A stretch of 64,000 bases of DNA from Arthrobacter_N sp051262515 (GTDB taxonomy: Bacteria > Actinomycetota > Actinomycetes > Actinomycetales > Micrococcaceae). The notes beneath the pieces are model-generated. The model saw only the letters and a list, made by a program, of their open reading frames with translations, had not been told where the DNA came from and did not search any database. The stretch is taken from NCBI RefSeq assembly GCF_051262515.1, contig NZ_JBIMER010000007.1:103411-167410 (forward strand), read 5' to 3'. Numbering within the stretch: position 1 is the stretch's first letter; each line of letters opens with the position of its first letter. Positions 31,114-38,877 of this stretch are shown one piece after another. The position numbers were made by a program, and so were the translations under genes.

Positions 31114-32153
31114 CACGCGTCCTTGATGGTCGAGGCGTCCGCCTTCTTTGCGAAGGTGTCGTCGACGATAGTCGCGACGGCGTCGTCGATGTCCGCCTGG
31201 TCGGACACGTCGCCGGTCTCGACGAAGATCGGGCCGACCGTGGTCAGGACCTTGGTCTGGGCATCGCCCGGAACGCCGTCGACGTCGAGGTTGGAGCGTT
31301 CGAGGATGACCTGGCTGGCGACGGCCTGGTCCAGGGAGGCGACGTCGGCAAGGATCGCGGCGGTCTCCTCCGGGTTCTCCGCGGCCCATCCGCGGGCCTT
31401 CTCGTAGGCGTCGACGACGGTCTGCGCGAGCTCCGGGGAGTCGGTGAGGAACTTCTCGGTGGCGTTGAGGAAGCCGTAGGTGTTGAAGTCGAGGTTTCGG
31501 TAGAGCAGCGTGGCCCCGGCCTGCTCGGCGCCGGCCATGATCGGGTCCAGCCCGGCCCAGGCGTCCACGGAGCCGTTGTCCAGGGCCGCGCGCCCGTCCG
31601 CGTGCTGGAGGTTCTGCACGGTCACGTCGTTGATGGACAGCCCGGCCTCCTCGAGCGACTGGACCAGGAAGAAGTAGGGGTCGGTGCCCTTCGTCGCCGC
31701 GATCTGCTTGCCCTTGAGCTCGGCCACGGACTTGATGGTGGAATCCTTCGGCACCACCAGCGCGGACCACTCCGGCTGCGAGTAGAGGCTGATCACCTTG
31801 ATGGGGGATCCGTTGGCGCGGGCCAGCAGGGCAGCCGATCCTGCCGTGGAACCCACCTGGATGGCGTCGGCGCGCAGGGCCTCGTTGGCCTTGTTCGACC
31901 CGGCGGACTGGAGCCAGTTGACCGTCACGCCCTGCTCCTTCAGCGTGGCCTCGAGCCAGCCCTTTTCCTTGATGACCAGACTGAGCGGGTTGTAGGTGGC
32001 GAAGTCGATGTTCAGCGTCTTGGCGGCGCCGGCCGCGGCCTCCGAACCGGAGCCCTCGCCCGCGCAGGCGGTCAGGAGCGCGGCGGCGGCACCGGCGGCG
32101 CCGAGTCCGAGGAAACGGCGGCGGGAGACGGGGGACAGGGCGTGGGAAATCAT
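31113..32153 (-). CDS. ssuA: Sulfonate-type ABC transporter substrate-binding lipoprotein
   Basis: The 346-residue protein carries a Tat-type lipoprotein signal: RRRF at residues 11-14, a hydrophobic stretch, and the lipobox LTAC with C30 as the lipidated residue. The mature part resembles SsuA/TauA/NMT1-like binding proteins (FATYNPLSLVIKEKGWLE, WLQSAGSNKANEALRADAIQVG, DAWAGLDPIM). The start at 32153 is followed by a short charged N-terminus. It lies 77 bases after the ATPase gene and overlaps the permease gene by one base. It captures the substrate outside the membrane; the SAM riboswitch at the head of the operon points to a sulfur-containing substrate. Confidence 0.87.
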   Translation of the reverse strand: MISHALSPVSRRRFLGLGAAGAAAALLTACAGEGSGSEAAAGAAKTLNIDFATYNPLSLVIKEKGWLEATLKEQGVTVNWLQSAGSNKANEALRADAIQVGSTAGSAALLARANGSPIKVISLYSQPEWSALVVPKDSTIKSVAELKGKQIAATKGTDPYFFLVQSLEEAGLSINDVTVQNLQHADGRAALDNGSVDAWAGLDPIMAGAEQAGATLLYRNLDFNTYGFLNATEKFLTDSPELAQTVVDAYEKARGWAAENPEETAAILADVASLDQAVASQVILERSNLDVDGVPGDAQTKVLTTVGPIFVETGDVSDQADIDDAVATIVDDTFAKKADASTIKDA

Positions 32154-32230
32154 GGGGTTCCTTCGGGGATGCGGTCTGGGATGCGGATGGTGGCCGACGT
32201 CGGCCGGGGGTGTCGGTGGGTAAGCCGGTG

Positions 32231-33061
32231 TCAGTGTCGGTGGGAGTCGACGCCGAGGCTTTCGAGCAGGGACGAGCGCAGACGGGCCAGTTCGGCGGAC
32301 GCGCGGTCGCGCGGGCGCTCGCCGGGGACCGTGAGGACCTGGGTGATGCCGGCGCCCTCCTGCCCGGGAACCCGGCCGAGGACCAGGACGCGGTCCGCGA
32401 GCTGGAGGGCCTCGTCGACGTCGTGCGTGACCAGGAGGACCGTGGCGGGGTGGGCGCGGTGGATGTCCAGGAGCAGGTCCTGCATCTTCAGCCGCGTGAG
32501 GGCATCGAGCGCGCCGAAGGGCTCGTCCAGCAGGAGCACGCCCGGACGGCGGGCCAGCGCCCGCGCCAGCGAGGCGCGCTGGGCCATGCCGCCGGAGATC
32601 TCGCGGGGGCGGTGGTCGGCGTGTCCGGACAGTTCGACGAGGTCCAGCAGTTCCGCGATCCGTTCCGCACCCTCTGCCTTGGGCGTCCCGCGCGGGAGTC
32701 CGAGCGCGACGTTCCGCCGGACGGTCTGCCACGGCAGCAGCCGCGGTTCCTGGAAGGCGACGGCGGAGCGGTCGTCGAGACCGTGGACGTCGCGTCCGTC
32801 GATGGACACCCCGCCGCTGGTCGGACGGTCGAGGCCCGCGACCGCTCGCAGGAGGGTTGATTTGCCGCAGCCGCTGGGACCGAGGATGGCCAGCACCTCG
32901 CCGGCAACGACGTCGAAATCTATGGATTCGAGGACGGCGCGGCGGGCGTCGCCGTCGCCGAACGCGCGGCCGAGGCCGGAGAACGAGACGGGCAGCGCGG
33001 AACCCGGCTGGCGGGTGGAAGTGGATGTCCGCCGGTTGTCCGGCGCGGTGGTGGTGCTCAT
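32231..33061 (-). CDS. ssuB: ABC transporter ATPase, SsuB/TauB type
   Basis: The 276-residue protein has Walker A GPSGCGKST, Q-loop FQEPRLLPWQ, signature ISGGMAQRASLARAL and Walker B LLLDEPFGALD. The Q-loop sequence and length place it with the sulfonate/nitrate/taurine ATPases. The first 40 residues are an extra Thr/Ser/Arg-rich leader. The ATG at 33061 follows GGAG with six spacer bases. That GGAG is part of the 3' strand of the riboswitch P1 stem, so SAM binding should hide it directly. It is the first gene of the operon, which is unusual; ssuB is often last. Confidence 0.9.
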   Translation of the reverse strand: MSTTTAPDNRRTSTSTRQPGSALPVSFSGLGRAFGDGDARRAVLESIDFDVVAGEVLAILGPSGCGKSTLLRAVAGLDRPTSGGVSIDGRDVHGLDDRSAVAFQEPRLLPWQTVRRNVALGLPRGTPKAEGAERIAELLDLVELSGHADHRPREISGGMAQRASLARALARRPGVLLLDEPFGALDALTRLKMQDLLLDIHRAHPATVLLVTHDVDEALQLADRVLVLGRVPGQEGAGITQVLTVPGERPRDRASAELARLRSSLLESLGVDSHRH

Positions 33062-33069
33062 GCTCAACT

Positions 33070-33155
33070 CCATCGGTCCTGGCGTTAGCACCGTCCCCGG
33101 ACGGGGTGGTTGCTGCGGCGTCAACAAGCCAGATCTCTCGGCCGCTCGGGATGGT
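33070..33155 (-). ncRNA. SAM-I (S-box) riboswitch, copy 2, upstream of ssuB
   Basis: The same conserved blocks as copy 1 occur on the minus strand: CCATCC, AGCGGCCGAGAGATCTGG, GACGCCGCAGCAACC, then GTGCTAACGCCAGGACC and GATGGAG. The closing P1 strand contains the ssuB ribosome binding site GGAG, nine to six bases before the ATG. No terminator hairpin fits between switch and gene, so control is probably at translation initiation. Confidence 0.88.
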
Positions 33156-33164
33156 ATTGAGTCA

Positions 33165-33193
33165 ACTTAATGTCATCCCGACGCATTCGGCAA
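33165..33193 (-). promoter_or_regulatory. Candidate promoter of the ssuBAC-like operon
   Basis: On the minus strand TTGCCG (33193-33188) and TTAAGT (33170-33165) are separated by 17 bases. Transcription would begin a few bases before the riboswitch. Confidence 0.5.
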
Positions 33194-33344
33194 GTTACGA
33201 CGCATCCCCGAAACATTCGGCGTAATACTTCGGTGTGCGCATTTTTCGAAGAAACTTCGGCAAAGGCGTGTTCTTGCACCGAATCTTCAGGGTATTTACG
33301 GGGCGCTGGATCCCGGAATCGCGCCCGGAGAGGCAGTCCGATGT

Positions 33345-33373
33345 TTGGCGAGCCCGCGATGGCCGGGTACAAA
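33345..33373 (+). promoter_or_regulatory. Promoter of the DszC/SfnB-like gene
   Basis: TTGGCG (33345-33350) and TACAAA (33368-33373) are 17 bases apart. The riboswitch begins 13 bases downstream. The divergent ssuB promoter lies about 150 bases away. Confidence 0.55.
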
Positions 33374-33385
33374 TGAGTCAATAAA

Positions 33386-33478
33386 CCATCCAGAGCGGCC
33401 GAGAGTCCTGGCTCCATGACGCCGCAGCAACCCCTTCCCGTCCGCCGGGAGGTAGGTGCTCACGCCAGGTCCGATGGA
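33386..33478 (+). ncRNA. SAM-I (S-box) riboswitch, copy 3, upstream of the first DszC-like gene
   Basis: CCATCCAGAGCGGCCGAGAG, then GACGCCGCAGCAACC, a GC-rich variable hairpin, GGTGCTCACGCCAGGTCC and GATGGAG form the complete aptamer. The terminal GGAG (33476-33479) is nine bases before the GTG start at 33489 and is partly inside P1. Copy 2 lies head-to-head about 230 bases away, so one short intergenic region carries two switches facing outwards. Confidence 0.88.
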
Positions 33479-33488
33479 GTGATTCACT

Positions 33489-34745
33489 GTGGAGCAGTTC
33501 CCTGTCCCCGCCCGCCACCTGATCAAACTGACTCCGGGCGTGCCCGCAACCAGCCACTACGACGAGCTGGCCGGCGTGTTTCGGCCCGTCTTCGAGCGCA
33601 TCGCCGATGGCGCCGCGGTGCGCGACGCCGAGCGGGTGCTGCCCTACGAGCAGGTCGGATGGCTCAACCAGCTGCGGTTCGGCGCCCTGCGCGTGCCGGA
33701 GGCGGACGGCGGCTACGGGGCATCGCTGGCGGACACCTTCCGGCTGCTCATCGAGTTGGCCGAGGCGGACTCGCAGGTGTCCCACCTGCTCCGTTCGCAC
33801 GTCGGGTTCGTCGAATCCGTCCTGACGCTGGACGACGCGGAGGTCCGCAACCGCTGGTTTGCCCGCTTCGTCGGGGGACAGCTGGTCGGCAACGCGTACA
33901 CCGAGCGCGGAGGCAATGAACTCGGAACGCTCAACACCCGGCTCCTGGAACACGACGGCCTGTTGCGGCTGACGGGCAAAAAGTACTACTGCACCGGCAC
34001 CATCTTCGCCGATTGGGCGGCAGTCGCGGCGACGGTGCCGGGCGTCGCCGGGCGCCACATCGCCGTCGTATCGACGCAGCACTCCGGCGTGCGGATCTTC
34101 GACGATTGGGACGGCTTCGGCCAGCAGTTGACCGGCACGGGATCTACGACCTTCGACGACGTTCCGGTCGACACCCTGCTTCGGCCGGCCGAGCTCGAGG
34201 CGCACGTGGAATCGGCCGTCTTCCAACTGGTTCTGCTAGCCGTGCTGGCCGGGATCTCGAGGGCCGCGCTGGCCGACGCCCGCGCAGCCGTCCAGGCACG
34301 GACCCGGACATTCAGCACCGGTACGGGCGTTCCCGTCCGTGAGGAGCCGCAGGTGTTGCAGCTCATCGGGGAGATGTCCTCCACGGCGTTCGCGGTCGAC
34401 GCCGTGGTGCTGGCCGCCGTCGCGGAGGTCGAGTCCGTGGATGGCGAGTCGGGGCTGACGGAGGCCGAGCGGTGGGCCGTGTGCGAGCTGGCCGCCAACC
34501 GCGCGCAGACCGTGGTCCAGCCGCTGGTGCTCTCCGCGGCGTCCAAGCTCTTCGACGGTCTCGGCGCCTCGTCCACGGCGCGCGTGTGCAACCTGGACCG
34601 CCACTGGCGGAACGCGCGCACGGTCGCGACCCACAACCCGACCATCTACAAGGCGCGGATCGTCGGGGACTACGAGGTCAATGGAACCGCCCCGCGGAAG
34701 TTCGACGCCGTGGGAGACGTGGCCCAGGTGGGTTTCGCGCGTTGA
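33489..34745 (+). CDS. Acyl-CoA dehydrogenase-fold flavin monooxygenase (DszC/SfnB-like), paralogue A
   Basis: The 418-residue protein has the acyl-CoA dehydrogenase fold but resembles the DszC/SfnB group, which uses reduced flavin and oxygen on organosulfur compounds. Visible blocks are RVPEADGGYGASLADTFRL, GNAYTERGG, WDGFGQQLTGTGSTTFDDV and near the end HWRNARTVATHNP, comparable to the NARTHTLHDP region of DszC. The catalytic glutamate of true acyl-CoA dehydrogenases is not evident. It starts with GTG nine bases after the GGAG of the riboswitch, and stands alone before a terminator. A paralogue at 40539 shares most of these motifs. The substrate is unknown; sulfone, sulfoxide or thioether oxidation is likely from context. 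Confidence 0.8.
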   Translation: MEQFPVPARHLIKLTPGVPATSHYDELAGVFRPVFERIADGAAVRDAERVLPYEQVGWLNQLRFGALRVPEADGGYGASLADTFRLLIELAEADSQVSHLLRSHVGFVESVLTLDDAEVRNRWFARFVGGQLVGNAYTERGGNELGTLNTRLLEHDGLLRLTGKKYYCTGTIFADWAAVAATVPGVAGRHIAVVSTQHSGVRIFDDWDGFGQQLTGTGSTTFDDVPVDTLLRPAELEAHVESAVFQLVLLAVLAGISRAALADARAAVQARTRTFSTGTGVPVREEPQVLQLIGEMSSTAFAVDAVVLAAVAEVESVDGESGLTEAERWAVCELAANRAQTVVQPLVLSAASKLFDGLGASSTARVCNLDRHWRNARTVATHNPTIYKARIVGDYEVNGTAPRKFDAVGDVAQVGFAR

Positions 34746-34810
34746 GCGGTTGGTCGGTTGGTGGTGCCGCGCCCGCGACCGCTCCCGCCCTCCTGCAGCC
34801 GAGACCGCCC

Positions 34811-34855
34811 AATATTGCCGAGACCTGCCGAAATTCCGTGAGGTCTCGATATTTT
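34811..34855 (+). terminator. Intrinsic terminator after the DszC-like gene A
   Basis: CGAGACCT (34819-34826) pairs with AGGTCTCG (34841-34848), extended by AATAT (34811-34815) and ATATT (34849-34853). TTTT follows directly. The loop is 14 bases. Confidence 0.7.
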
Positions 34856-35131
34856 CACCCGGTCTGGAGCACCTCCCACCTCCCATCGCGAGTACGAGGA
34901 CCGCTGGCCTCGCCTAGTCGCGGTCCGACTCCTCGCAAAAACGCGGTCCGGCTACTCGGCGCCGCACTCTCACGTAACCCGGCGTCATCTGGAGCAACAT
35001 TGAACGAATGAGACGTCACCAAGCCGGTTCGTGTCCGTTTGTTTCGCCATATCGCCGTAATCCTTGGTCACATCGAAGATCCTGCAAGACACTTTAAACA
35101 TGACCGCGGCGGTTCCGCAGTCACACGACAA

Positions 35132-35216
35132 CCATCCAGAGCGGCTGAGAGACCTGGCTCATTGACGCCGCAGCAACCACCCCCTCGGGGCCGGTGCTCA
35201 TGCCAGGACCGATGGA
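35132..35216 (+). ncRNA. SAM-I (S-box) riboswitch, copy 4, upstream of the dipeptide-type ABC operon
   Basis: CCATCCAGAGCGGCTGAGAG, GACGCCGCAGCAACC, a short variable hairpin, GGTGCTCATGCCAGGACC and GATGGAG form a complete aptamer. Unlike copies 2 and 3 it is about 95 bases from the first start codon. A small hairpin that overlaps the ribosome binding site (35286-35301) lies in this interval. Confidence 0.88.
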
Positions 35217-35285
35217 GATTGCCAGACTCCGCAGGTTCTCAAACGTCGGTCCGCCGACGTCCACACAGCCGCGGACAGAGCGTTC

Positions 35286-35301
35286 CTCGGTAACAACCGA
35301 G
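35286..35301 (+). promoter_or_regulatory. Hairpin overlapping the ribosome binding site of the ABC binding-protein gene
   Basis: CTCGGT (35286-35291) pairs with ACCGAG (35296-35301) around AACA, and the upstream TCC can extend towards AGGA. The ribosome binding site GAGAGGA (35299-35305) is partly buried. It may be the expression platform of riboswitch copy 4. Confidence 0.4.
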
Positions 35302-35311
35302 AGGATCCACT

Positions 35312-36967
35312 ATGGAACCCACACCCCGTATTTCCCGTCCCGGCCGCGGCACCGTTCGCCGCGCCTCCGCACTCGTCGCACTGTTGGGAGCCGCCTCCCT
35401 GGCATTGGCGGCCTGCGGATCGGGCGCGTCCGGCAACCAGCCGTCGGCCGCCGCCGGCGAGCCGGTGCAGGGCGGAACGTTCACCTATGCCGAGGTCACT
35501 CCGATCAACAATTGGCAGACCCAGGCCGCGCGCTTCTACGAGAAGGCGAACGTCCTCAACAGCGTGCTCGACCGCCTCACCTACTTCGACGCTGAGAACG
35601 GCGAGCTGGTCGGATGGATTGCGAGCAAGTTCGAGGCCAACGCGGACAAGACCGAGTTCACATTCACCATCCGCGATGGCGTGACGTTCTCCGACGGGAC
35701 GCCGCTGGACGCGCAGGCCGTGAAGGCCAACCTCGACGCCCTGGGTCTGGGGGTCGAGGCCGCCCAGGTGCAGCCGAACGTCGACTTCGCGTCCTACAAG
35801 TCCGCCGAGGTTCTTGCCGACAACCAGGTGAAGGTCACGCTGAAGAGCCCGGACGCCAACTTCCTCCGGGCGACCTCTTCGGTGACCGCCGGACTGGTTT
35901 CCCCGGAAACTTTGAAGCTGGACAACGCGGGCCAGTCCGCAATCTCGAAGATCGTCGGCTCGGGCCCGTTTGTGTTCGAGTCCGAGAAGACGGACGAGGA
36001 GGTCGTGTTCGCCAAGCGAGCCGACTACGCGTGGGCCCCCGAGACGGCCGAGAACCAGGGTGCGGCCTATCTGGACAAGCTCGCCGTGAAGTACCTGCCG
36101 GAGGTTGCCCACCGTGCCGGCGCCGTGCAGTCCGGCCAGGTGGACCTCGTCCGCGGCCTGCAGCCTGCCGATGAGGCGGCGCTGGCAGCCGGAGGAGCGC
36201 AGGTGCTTCCCGCGAAGGGCGTGGACCTAACGGCGAACATGGCCGCCGTGCGCATCGGCAGCGGCAAGCTCGCCGATGTCAAGGTGCGTCAGGCACTGCA
36301 GGTCGGCATTGACCGCCAGACCATTAAGGACACCGTGCTTTCGGATAGCTACGAGATCGCCGGGTCGGTGCTCAACCGCGCGGCACCCGGATACGTCGAC
36401 CTTTCCGCGGAACTCGCCTACGAGCCCGAGAAGTCCAAGCAGCTGCTCGACGAGGCGGGTTGGAAGGTCGGAACAGACGGCATCCGCGAAAAGGACGGCG
36501 AGAAGCTGCAGGTCACCGTCACCTCCTCCAACAACTCCGTGGTGATCAAACCCGCCTTCGAACTGATCGAGCAGCAGTGGCGCCAGATCGGCGTGAAGCT
36601 GGTCAACCGAGCAGCGGACAACACGTTCCTCGCCACGGCCATGATCGATCCCAACATCGAGTTCTTCGGCACCCGGCAGTTCGCCTACGGGGGACTCGGC
36701 CCGGTCTTCGGACCGGAGACCAACACCCAGACGCTCAACGCGGACAAGGACCTCAACTCACTCTTCGCCGAGGAACGCGCCGCGGCCAGCGACGAGGAAC
36801 ATCTGGAACTCGTGGCCGAGGAACAGCGCCAACTGGTTGTCGACCAGGCACTTTCGCTGGTCTTGTGGGACGAGGTGCAGGTCTACGGGGGAGCCCCGGG
36901 CTCGCACGTGGAATTCACCTCCGGAACCGCGCCCATATTCCAGGGCGCCTGGAAGACCGGGGAGTAG
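35312..36967 (+). CDS. ABC transporter substrate-binding lipoprotein, peptide/nickel family
   Basis: The 551-residue protein is a family 5 solute-binding protein. A basic N-terminus and hydrophobic segment end in the lipobox LAAC, with C35 as the lipidated residue. Typical inner motifs are FTFTIRDGVTFSDGTPLDAQAVKANLD and VRQALQVGIDRQTI. Family members bind peptides, nickel, opines and many other small molecules, so the family does not fix the substrate. The SAM riboswitch and the flavin monooxygenases downstream suggest a sulfur compound such as a sulfur-containing peptide or conjugate. It is the first gene of a six-gene operon that runs to 43225. Confidence 0.88.
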   Translation: MEPTPRISRPGRGTVRRASALVALLGAASLALAACGSGASGNQPSAAAGEPVQGGTFTYAEVTPINNWQTQAARFYEKANVLNSVLDRLTYFDAENGELVGWIASKFEANADKTEFTFTIRDGVTFSDGTPLDAQAVKANLDALGLGVEAAQVQPNVDFASYKSAEVLADNQVKVTLKSPDANFLRATSSVTAGLVSPETLKLDNAGQSAISKIVGSGPFVFESEKTDEEVVFAKRADYAWAPETAENQGAAYLDKLAVKYLPEVAHRAGAVQSGQVDLVRGLQPADEAALAAGGAQVLPAKGVDLTANMAAVRIGSGKLADVKVRQALQVGIDRQTIKDTVLSDSYEIAGSVLNRAAPGYVDLSAELAYEPEKSKQLLDEAGWKVGTDGIREKDGEKLQVTVTSSNNSVVIKPAFELIEQQWRQIGVKLVNRAADNTFLATAMIDPNIEFFGTRQFAYGGLGPVFGPETNTQTLNADKDLNSLFAEERAAASDEEHLELVAEEQRQLVVDQALSLVLWDEVQVYGGAPGSHVEFTSGTAPIFQGAWKTGE

Positions 36968-36973
36968 TCCGCC

Positions 36974-37933
36974 GTGGCCGCCTACATCGCGAGAAGGATC
37001 GGACAGTCCCTGCTGGTCGTCTGGCTCGCCTACACGCTGGTCTTCCTGGCCGTGCAGCTCCTGCCCAACGATCCCGTGACGATCTTCCTCTCCGCCGATG
37101 CGGCGGCCGACCCGGCGACAATCGCCGCCATGAAGGCCCAGTACGGCTATGACCAGCCGCTGTTGGTGCAGTACGTCGGCCAGCTCGCGGACATCCTCCG
37201 CGGAGACGTGGGCTACTCGCTCGCTTCGGGGCAACCCGTTTCGGAACGCATCGGCTCCGTCATCGCGTCCACGCTGGCGCTGGCCGGCAGTGCGTTCGTC
37301 GGCGCGGTCCTGTTGGCGGTCGCGCTCGCCGCGACCGCCACGCTGGCACGGGCCACTTGGCTCAAGCGGACCATTCTGAACCTTCCCCCGCTCTTCGCCG
37401 CGGTGCCGGTCTTTTGGCTTGGACTGATCCTGCTGCAGGTGCTCGCCATCCAGTGGGGAGTGATGTCGCTCTTCCCGGACGGTTCGTTCGCGTCGCTGGC
37501 CGTCCCGGTCCTGGTGCTCGCCGTGCATGTCTCGGCGCCGATCGCCCAGGTCCTGCTCAAGAGTCTCGACGCCGTCTACGCGCAACCCTTCATCGACGTG
37601 CTGAGGGCAAAGGGGGCCTCTCCCGCGTGGATCTTCTACCGGCACGCACTGAAGAACGCGGCGGCGCCGGCGATGACCATCAGCGGTATCACGGTCGGCA
37701 CGCTGCTGGCCGGATCGGTGATCACGGAGACCGTCTTCGCCCGCGCCGGCCTGGGGCAGGTCGTCCTTCAGGCGGTCACCGCCCAGGACGTGCCGCTTGT
37801 CCAGGGGCTCGTGCTTTTGACCGCGACCGCCTTCGTGGGGGTCAACCTCGCCGTGGATCTGCTGTACCCGCTGCTGGACCCGCGGATCCTGAAAAGCAGC
37901 ACCCACGGCGCACCCCGTGCGCTGGCCGCCTGA
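36974..37933 (+). CDS. ABC transporter permease, DppB/OppB type
   Basis: The 319-residue permease starts YIARRIGQSLLVVWLAYTLVF and contains the DppB-type segments QYGYDQPLLVQYVGQLADILRGDVGYSL and VLRAKGASPAWIFYRHALKNAA (the ATPase-docking loop). It has about six membrane helices. The GTG start at 36974 lies seven bases after the binding-protein stop. It forms the channel together with the DppC-like protein that follows. Confidence 0.88.
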   Translation: MAAYIARRIGQSLLVVWLAYTLVFLAVQLLPNDPVTIFLSADAAADPATIAAMKAQYGYDQPLLVQYVGQLADILRGDVGYSLASGQPVSERIGSVIASTLALAGSAFVGAVLLAVALAATATLARATWLKRTILNLPPLFAAVPVFWLGLILLQVLAIQWGVMSLFPDGSFASLAVPVLVLAVHVSAPIAQVLLKSLDAVYAQPFIDVLRAKGASPAWIFYRHALKNAAAPAMTISGITVGTLLAGSVITETVFARAGLGQVVLQAVTAQDVPLVQGLVLLTATAFVGVNLAVDLLYPLLDPRILKSSTHGAPRALAA

Positions 37934-37950
37934 TAAGAAACGGAGCGAAC

Positions 37951-38862
37951 ATGAGCACCAAGCCGGATACGATCGCCCCGGTCGCCGCGGTGGCGTTCCC
38001 ACCCGAGGCTGCGACGCAGGCATCCACCCCCGACCCGGGACCGACGGGTGGGCGGCACCGCGGCGCCATGCATTTGCCGGCGCTGTGGTTGACCGCAGCC
38101 CCGCTATTACTGGTGCTGGGATGGGCGCTCCTGCCCGGACTCTTCACCGGTTTCGACCCCGTCACAGGAGTGCCGGCCGAGAAGTTCCAGGCCCCGGGAG
38201 CCGAACACTGGTTCGGCACGGATCACCTTGGTCGTGATGTCTACGCGCGCGTGGTGCACGGCACCTCGCAGACCCTGCTGACGGCGGGGTTGGCCGTGTT
38301 GATCGGACTGGTGGTCGGCACGGCCATCGGGCTGGCCGCAGCCACGGCGGGACGCTTCGCCGACGCGGCCACCATGCGGCTGGTGGACGTGCTGCTCGCC
38401 GTTCCCGGCTTCCTCATTTCGCTGATCATCGTCACGGCGTACGCGCCGGGACCGATTTCGCTCGGCGTGGGCGTCGGCATCGCCTCCATCGCGTCCTTCG
38501 CCCGCGTCGTCCGCTCCGAGGTCCTGCGCGTTCGCAACCTGGACTACGTGGAGGCGGCGTTCCTCAACGGGGGTTCGTGCGCGTCCGTCGTCGTCAAGCA
38601 CATCCTTCCCAACGCCTGCGGGCCGGTACTGGCATTGCTGGCCGTGGATTTGGGCGCGGCGATCCTGGCGATCTCCGGCCTGGGTTTCCTCGGGTTCGGC
38701 TCTCCGCCTCCCACGCCCGAGTGGGGCCTCCTGATCGCCGAGGGCCGGCAGTACCTGGCCACCGCCTGGTGGCTGACCAGCCTGCCCGGCGTTGTCATTG
38801 TCGCCGCCGTCATCCTGCTCGCGGGGCTCGGCCGGCAGCTACAAAAAATCTTCCGTTTCTAG
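37951..38862 (+). CDS. ABC transporter permease, DppC/OppC type
   Basis: The 303-residue permease has a polar N-terminus of about 45 residues and then six hydrophobic segments. The DppC signature HWFGTDHLGRDVYARVVHG and the docking loop YVEAAFLNGGSCASVVVKHILPNA are clear, and the C-terminal GLGFLGFGSPPPTPEWG is typical. The ATG at 37951 follows GGAGCG. It pairs with the preceding permease in the same operon. Confidence 0.88.
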   Translation: MSTKPDTIAPVAAVAFPPEAATQASTPDPGPTGGRHRGAMHLPALWLTAAPLLLVLGWALLPGLFTGFDPVTGVPAEKFQAPGAEHWFGTDHLGRDVYARVVHGTSQTLLTAGLAVLIGLVVGTAIGLAAATAGRFADAATMRLVDVLLAVPGFLISLIIVTAYAPGPISLGVGVGIASIASFARVVRSEVLRVRNLDYVEAAFLNGGSCASVVVKHILPNACGPVLALLAVDLGAAILAISGLGFLGFGSPPPTPEWGLLIAEGRQYLATAWWLTSLPGVVIVAAVILLAGLGRQLQKIFRF

Positions 38863-38877
38863 GGACGAGGGAACACC

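Noticed and set aside
24398..35216. The repeated leader elements as transposon ends, CRISPR repeats or SAM-IV riboswitches
   Set aside because: Each copy sits just upstream of a gene in the same orientation, with the S-box blocks in order and a variable hairpin between. They are not evenly spaced, and the SAM-IV consensus blocks do not fit.
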